Shown here: positions 59,678-64,000 of the stretch, piece by piece | Layout of the letters: each line of letters starts with the position of its first letter | Numbering within the stretch: the stretch's first letter is position 1 | Assembly (NCBI GenBank): GCA_002271215.1 | Contig: CP018628.1 | Location: forward strand, 3,038,001 to 3,102,000 | Length of the DNA: 64,000 nucleotides | DNA from: Lelliottia jeotgali | Lineage (GTDB): Bacteria > Pseudomonadota > Gammaproteobacteria > Enterobacterales > Enterobacteriaceae | Direction: 5' to 3' | The notes under the pieces: generated by a model | Databases searched by the model: none | The model's input: only the letters and a program-made list of their open reading frames with translations | What the model was told of the DNA's origin: nothing | Position numbers and translations under genes: made by a program

Positions 59678-61015
59678 CTACCAGCGCGCTTTCAGCAGGT
59701 TCGGCTGAATACCGTTAATCAAGTGGGTATTGCTGAACTGCTGCTTGATGCCCGCTTCGAATTCGTCGCGGAAATATTTAATCGCGCTTTGCAATGGCTC
59801 AACGGCACCTGGTGCGTGGGCACAGAAGGTTTTGCCCGGACCGAGGAATCGACACAGTTGCTCAAGTGTCTCGATGTCGCCAGGCTGGCCTTCGCCGCGC
59901 TCGATGGCGCGCAGGATCTTCACGCTCCACGGTAAACCGTCACGACATGGCGTACACCAGCCGCAGGATTCACGGGCGAAGAACTCTTCCAGGTTACGCA
60001 CCAGCGACACCATGCCAATTTCATGGTCAACGGCCATCGCCAGCGCCGTACCCAGACGGCTGCCTGCTTTACCAATGCTTTCGAATTCCATTGGCAGATC
60101 AAGGTGCGCTTCGGTCAGGAAATCTGTCCCTGCGCCGCCCGGCTGCCAGGCTTTGAATTTCAGGCCATCGCGCATACCGCCCGCGTAGTCTTCGAGAATT
60201 TCACGTGCGGTAGTCCCGAACGGCAGTTCCCACAGACCCGGATTTTTAACGCGACCGGAGAAGCCCATCAGCTTGGTGCCAGCATCTTTACTGGTCGAGA
60301 TGTTCTGATACCACTCCACGCCGTTGGCGAGGATAGCCGGAACGTTACACAGGGTTTCGACGTTGTTGACACAGGTCGGTTTACCCCACACGCCGGAGCT
60401 TGCCGGGAACGGAGGCTTGGAGCGCGGGTTCGCGCGGCGGCCTTCGAGGGAGTTGATCAGTGCGGTCTCTTCACCACAGATATAACGCCCTGCCCCGGTG
60501 TGCACGAACAGCTCAAAATCAAAACCGGTACCGAGAATATTTTTGCCCAGCAGGCCCGCTTCGGTCGCTTCCGCGATAGCACGACGCAGGTTTTCCGCTG
60601 CTTCAATGTATTCGCCGCGCAGGAAGATGTAGCCACGGTAGGCTTTCAGCGCGAACGCCGAGATCAGCATGCCTTCCACCAGCAGGTGCGGCAGCTGTTC
60701 CATCAGCAGACGGTCTTTATAGGTGCCGGGCTCCATTTCATCGGCGTTACACAGCAGGTAACGGATGTTCATGGATTCGTCTTTCGGCATCAGGCTCCAC
60801 TTAAGACCGGTGGAAAAACCTGCACCGCCGCGCCCTTTCAGGCCGGAATCTTTAACGGCATTAACGATTTCGTCCGGCGCCATGCCAGACAGCGCTTTAC
60901 GCGCACCTTCGTAACCGTTTTTGCTCTGGTATTCGTCGAGCCATACTGGCTGTTTGTCATCGCGCAGACGCCAGGTCAGCGGATGAGTCTCAGCAGTGCG
61001 AATGACAGTTTTCAT
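59678..61015 (-). CDS. nuoF: NADH-quinone oxidoreductase subunit F
   Basis: 445 residues. NADH/FMN site ([32 protein letters not shown]) and the N3 cluster motif [12 protein letters not shown] are intact. It is the NADH-oxidising subunit. Overlaps nuoE by 4 bases; 57 bases to nuoG. Confidence 0.98.
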   Translation of the reverse strand: MKTVIRTAETHPLTWRLRDDKQPVWLDEYQSKNGYEGARKALSGMAPDEIVNAVKDSGLKGRGGAGFSTGLKWSLMPKDESMNIRYLLCNADEMEPGTYKDRLLMEQLPHLLVEGMLISAFALKAYRGYIFLRGEYIEAAENLRRAIAEATEAGLLGKNILGTGFDFELFVHTGAGRYICGEETALINSLEGRRANPRSKPPFPASSGVWGKPTCVNNVETLCNVPAILANGVEWYQNISTSKDAGTKLMGFSGRVKNPGLWELPFGTTAREILEDYAGGMRDGLKFKAWQPGGAGTDFLTEAHLDLPMEFESIGKAGSRLGTALAMAVDHEIGMVSLVRNLEEFFARESCGWCTPCRDGLPWSVKILRAIERGEGQPGDIETLEQLCRFLGPGKTFCAHAPGAVEPLQSAIKYFRDEFEAGIKQQFSNTHLINGIQPNLLKARW

Positions 61016-61512
61016 TTGTACCGCTCCAGCAGGTCAGGAATTGCTTCCGGCGTCAGATGGCTGTGAGTGTCCTCATCAATCATCATGCTCGGCCCCTTGT
61101 CGCAGTTACCCAGGCAGCAGGTTGGCAGCAGCGTGAAACGACCGTCGAAAGTCGTCTGTCCTGGCTTGATGTCGAGTTTTTTCTCGAGCGCGGCCTGGAT
61201 GCCCTGATAACCGGTGATATGACACACCACGCTGTCGCAATAGCGGATCACATGACGGCCCACCGGCTGGCGGAAGATTTGGCTGTAGAATGTTGCCACC
61301 CCTTCCACGTCGCTTGCCGGGATACCCAGCACGTCGGCGATCGCGTAGATAGCGCCATCTGGAACCCAACCGCGCTGCTTCTGAACGATTTTCAGCGCTT
61401 CAATGGATGCCGCACGCGGGTCTTCGTAGTGATGCATTTCATGCTCAATTGCCGCACGTTCTGCCGCACTCAGCTCAAAAGCCTCGGTTTGTGGTTGTTG
61501 ATTCTCGTGCAT
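61012..61512 (-). CDS. nuoE: NADH-quinone oxidoreductase subunit E
   Basis: 166 residues, thioredoxin-like fold. Cluster N1a cysteines in [12 protein letters not shown] and [13 protein letters not shown]. Works with NuoF and NuoG as the electron-input module. Confidence 0.98.
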   Translation of the reverse strand: MHENQQPQTEAFELSAAERAAIEHEMHHYEDPRAASIEALKIVQKQRGWVPDGAIYAIADVLGIPASDVEGVATFYSQIFRQPVGRHVIRYCDSVVCHITGYQGIQAALEKKLDIKPGQTTFDGRFTLLPTCCLGNCDKGPSMMIDEDTHSHLTPEAIPDLLERYK

Positions 61513-61514
61513 AA

Positions 61515-63317
61515 TTAGCGGTCCACATCTGACATAACAAAATCGATACTACCCAGATACACAATCAGGTCGGAGACCAGACTGCCGCGAATGGCGGACG
61601 GGATCTGCTGCAGGTGCGCAAAGCTCGGCGTACGGATACGCGTACGGTAGCTCATGGTACTGCCGTCACTGGTCAGGTAGTAACTGTTAATACCCTTGGT
61701 CGCTTCAATCATCTGGAAGGATTCCTGGGCTGGCATGACCGGGCCCCATGAAACTTGCAGGAAGTGAGTGATCAGGGTTTCGATATGTTGCAGCGTGCGC
61801 TCTTTCGGTGGCGGCGTCGTCAGCGGGTGATCCGCTTTGAACGGGCCTTCCGGCATGTTGTTGAGGCACTGCTCAAGGATGCGCAGACTCTGGCGCAGCT
61901 CTTCCACTTTCAGCATCACGCGGGTGTAGCAGTCGGATACACCGCCGCCAACCGGGATTTCAAAGTCGAAGTTTTCGTAGCCAGAATATGGACGGGCTTT
62001 ACGCACGTCGAAATCAATACCGGTCGCACGCAGGCCAGCACCGGTGGTGCCCCACTCCAGCGCTTCTTTCGCGCCGTAAGCCGCAACGCCTTTGGAACGG
62101 CCAATCAGAATGGTGTTGCGCAGCGCGGCTTTCTCGTAAGAAGCCAGACGCTTCGGCATCCAGTCGAGGAATTCACGCAGCAAGCGATCCCATCCGCGCG
62201 GCAGATCGTGTGCCACACCGCCGATACGGAACCAGGCCGGGTGCATACGGAAACCGGTAATCGCTTCAACCAGATCGTAGATTTTCTGACGGTCGGTAAA
62301 CGCGAAGAACACCGGCGTCATCGCCCCGACGTCCTGAATGAACGTGGAGATGTAGAGCAGATGGCTGTTGATACGGAACAGTTCAGAGAGCATGACGCGG
62401 ATAACATCAACGCGTTCAGGCACTTTGATACCGGCCAGTTTCTCTACGGCCAGCACGTAAGGCATTTCGTTCACGCAGCCGCCGAGGTACTCGATACGGT
62501 CGGTGTACGGAATGTAGCTGTGCCAGGACTGGCGCTCGCCCATCTTCTCAGCACCACGGTGGTGGTAACCGACGTCAGGAACGCAGTCGACAATCTCTTC
62601 GCCATCGAGCTGAAGAATAATACGGAATGCACCGTGCGCAGACGGGTGGTTTGGACCGAGGTTGAGGAACATGAAGTCCTCGTTTTCGGTGCCACGCTTC
62701 ATGCCCCAATCTTCCGGCTTGAAGGTCAGCGCTTCCATCTCCAGATCCTGTTTGGCTTTGGTCAGCTCAAACGGGTCGAATTCGGTGGCGCGTGCCGGGT
62801 AGTCTTTACGCAGCGGGTGGCCGGTCCAGGTCTGCGGCATCATGATGCGCGTCAGGTGCGGGTGGCCATCGAAGGTCATACCGAACATTTCCCAGGTTTC
62901 ACGCTCATACCAGTTGGCGTTCGGGAAAAGTTTGGTGATCGTCGGCAGATGCATGTCGTTTTCAGACAATGCCACCTTGAGCATGATATCCCGATTGCGG
63001 TCTATTGAGATCAGGTGGTAGAAAACGGAAAAATCCGCCGCGGGTAAACCGTGACGGTGGGTGCGTAGACGCTCATCCATGCCGTGTAAGTCAAACAGCA
63101 TGACGTAAGGTTTAGGCAGTTTCTTTAAGAACTCTACTGCTTCCAGCAATTGTTCACGCTTGACCCAAACAACGGGTACCCCGGTGCGGGTGGCCTGAAC
63201 AGTAAAGGCATCCGGCCCAAAACGGTTGCGCAGCTCGCCGATGACCGGGTCATCGAGATGATCCCTGGTCTGCCATGCGGCTTCTTGCGCGGTTAAGTCG
63301 GTCATATTGTTCACCAT
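61515..63317 (-). CDS. nuoC: NADH-quinone oxidoreductase fused subunit C/D
   Basis: 600 residues. NuoC (30-kDa) domain to ~190 is joined to the NuoD (49-kDa) domain from ~210 ([19 protein letters not shown]), the fusion typical of enterobacteria. The quinone-site residues in HPSAHG are retained. Start may be 63317 (MVNNM) or ATG 63305; both are found in annotations of relatives. Confidence 0.97.
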   Translation of the reverse strand: MVNNMTDLTAQEAAWQTRDHLDDPVIGELRNRFGPDAFTVQATRTGVPVVWVKREQLLEAVEFLKKLPKPYVMLFDLHGMDERLRTHRHGLPAADFSVFYHLISIDRNRDIMLKVALSENDMHLPTITKLFPNANWYERETWEMFGMTFDGHPHLTRIMMPQTWTGHPLRKDYPARATEFDPFELTKAKQDLEMEALTFKPEDWGMKRGTENEDFMFLNLGPNHPSAHGAFRIILQLDGEEIVDCVPDVGYHHRGAEKMGERQSWHSYIPYTDRIEYLGGCVNEMPYVLAVEKLAGIKVPERVDVIRVMLSELFRINSHLLYISTFIQDVGAMTPVFFAFTDRQKIYDLVEAITGFRMHPAWFRIGGVAHDLPRGWDRLLREFLDWMPKRLASYEKAALRNTILIGRSKGVAAYGAKEALEWGTTGAGLRATGIDFDVRKARPYSGYENFDFEIPVGGGVSDCYTRVMLKVEELRQSLRILEQCLNNMPEGPFKADHPLTTPPPKERTLQHIETLITHFLQVSWGPVMPAQESFQMIEATKGINSYYLTSDGSTMSYRTRIRTPSFAHLQQIPSAIRGSLVSDLIVYLGSIDFVMSDVDR

Positions 63318-63407
63318 TGCAAATGGTCCGTGGTGACTGTTAAGCCTGGCTTCGCGCTATTTGTATAGTGATATGCGAAGGTTTTGCTCCAGGCCCACAG
63401 GCGCAAA

Positions 63408-64000
63408 TTAAATTTCGTCAGGCGTACGCAGATTGGTTACTGCAATACGTTCTCCGCGTTTACGCTCGCGCTCAGACTGCATATTGGCGCGATACACGCC
63501 CTGGTCGCCAACCACCCAGGAAAGCGGACGGCGCTCTTTACCGATCGACTCCTGCAGCAGCATCAGCGCCTGCATGTAAGCTTCCGGGCGCGGCGGGCAG
63601 CCAGGGATGTAAACATCCACCGGGATGAACTTATCAACGCCCTGTACGACGGAATAAATGTCGTACATACCGCCCGAGTTTGCACAAGCCCCCATGGAGA
63701 TTACCCATTTCGGCTCGAGCATCTGGTCGTAAAGACGCTGAATAACGGGCGCCATTTTGGTGAAGCAGGTTCCCGCAACCACCATTAGGTCAGCCTGACG
63801 AGGTGATGCACGCAGTACCTCGGCACCAAAACGCGCAACGTCATGCACCGCAGTGAATGACGTCACCATTTCAACGTAGCAGCAAGAAAGACCAAAGTTG
63901 TATGGCCAGATGGAGTTCTTACGACCCCAGTTGACCATATCGTGCATGGCATGTTCGAGCTTGCCCATGTACACGCTTTTGTTGACTTCTTGCTCCAGGG
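63408..64000 (-). CDS. nuoB: NADH-quinone oxidoreductase subunit B, 5' end outside the window
   Basis: The frame stays open to the window edge (the upstream codons read [13 protein letters not shown]), so only the N-terminal ~25 residues are missing. The N2 cluster ligands are visible: [16 protein letters not shown] and [10 protein letters not shown]. After MGK there is [11 protein letters not shown] where E. coli has LNDMVNW, giving a longer loop. NuoB delivers electrons to quinone. Confidence 0.97.
   Translation of the reverse strand, partial: LEQEVNKSVYMGKLEHAMHDMVNWGRKNSIWPYNFGLSCCYVEMVTSFTAVHDVARFGAEVLRASPRQADLMVVAGTCFTKMAPVIQRLYDQMLEPKWVISMGACANSGGMYDIYSVVQGVDKFIPVDVYIPGCPPRPEAYMQALMLLQESIGKERRPLSWVVGDQGVYRANMQSERERKRGERIAVTNLRTPDEI

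Noticed and set aside
1..64000. CRISPR array
   Set aside because: No regularly spaced 25-40 base repeats were seen; the repeated palindromes are REP/BIME units.
1..64000. Intact insertion sequence or prophage
   Set aside because: No transposase, integrase or phage structural gene was found; only the tRNA scar and the palindromic element hint at mobile DNA.

Overview
The window is a contiguous piece of an enterobacterial chromosome. Gene order and protein sequences match the E. coli/Salmonella segment from yejM through gyrA, nrdAB, glp and men to the nuo operon. Several features point away from E. coli itself and towards an Enterobacter/Citrobacter/Klebsiella-type relative, although species cannot be fixed from sequence reading alone. 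The nap-ccm cluster is missing between the proline tRNA and ecotin. The ato genes are missing between rcsC and gyrA. The ais-arn-pmrD block is missing between yfaZ and menE. A cheV-like gene sits between rnz and nuoN, as in Salmonella. GyrA carries Thr at position 83, and NuoB carries a five-residue insertion.

Layout. 1-1553 is the 3' part of yejM. 1626-4925 is an accessory patch: a tRNA-Pro(GGG) gene with a duplicated 3' end (remnant attachment sites), a LexA-boxed dinI/msgA-like gene, a Crp-like regulator, a secreted repeat protein and a small membrane protein. 5135-10230 holds ecotin, mqo, a STAS-less SulP transporter and an MgtE-type Mg transporter. 10420-16637 holds yojI, the ada-alkB alkylation-repair pair, apbE, ompC and the antisense sRNA micF. 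16961-23198 is the Rcs phosphorelay (rcsD-rcsB with rcsC convergent). 23330-30993 holds gyrA, ubiG and the aerobic ribonucleotide reductase operon nrdA-nrdB-yfaE. 31091-36765 holds divergent glpT and glpABC (anaerobic glycerol-3-phosphate use). 36835-37292 is a non-coding, strongly palindromic element with terminal inverted repeats. 37388-46387 holds yfaY, yfaZ and the tightly overlapped menaquinone operon menF-D-H-B-C-E. 46484-49362 holds elaB, elaA, rnz and the cheV-like gene. 49496-64000 is the nuo operon read leftwards, from nuoN to the 5'-truncated nuoB.

How the parts work together. Much of the window serves respiratory quinone chemistry: UbiG (ubiquinone), the Men enzymes (menaquinone), and the quinone-reducing dehydrogenases Mqo, GlpABC and NuoB-N. 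A second theme is envelope sensing and barrier control: YejM, OmpC with MicF, and RcsCDB. Short REP/BIME palindromes sit between yojI and mgtE, nrdA and nrdB, yfaE and glpT, cheV-like and nuoN, and nuoM and nuoL. The two strongest unexplained items are the palindromic element at 36835-37292 and the tRNA-associated accessory patch at 1626-4312.
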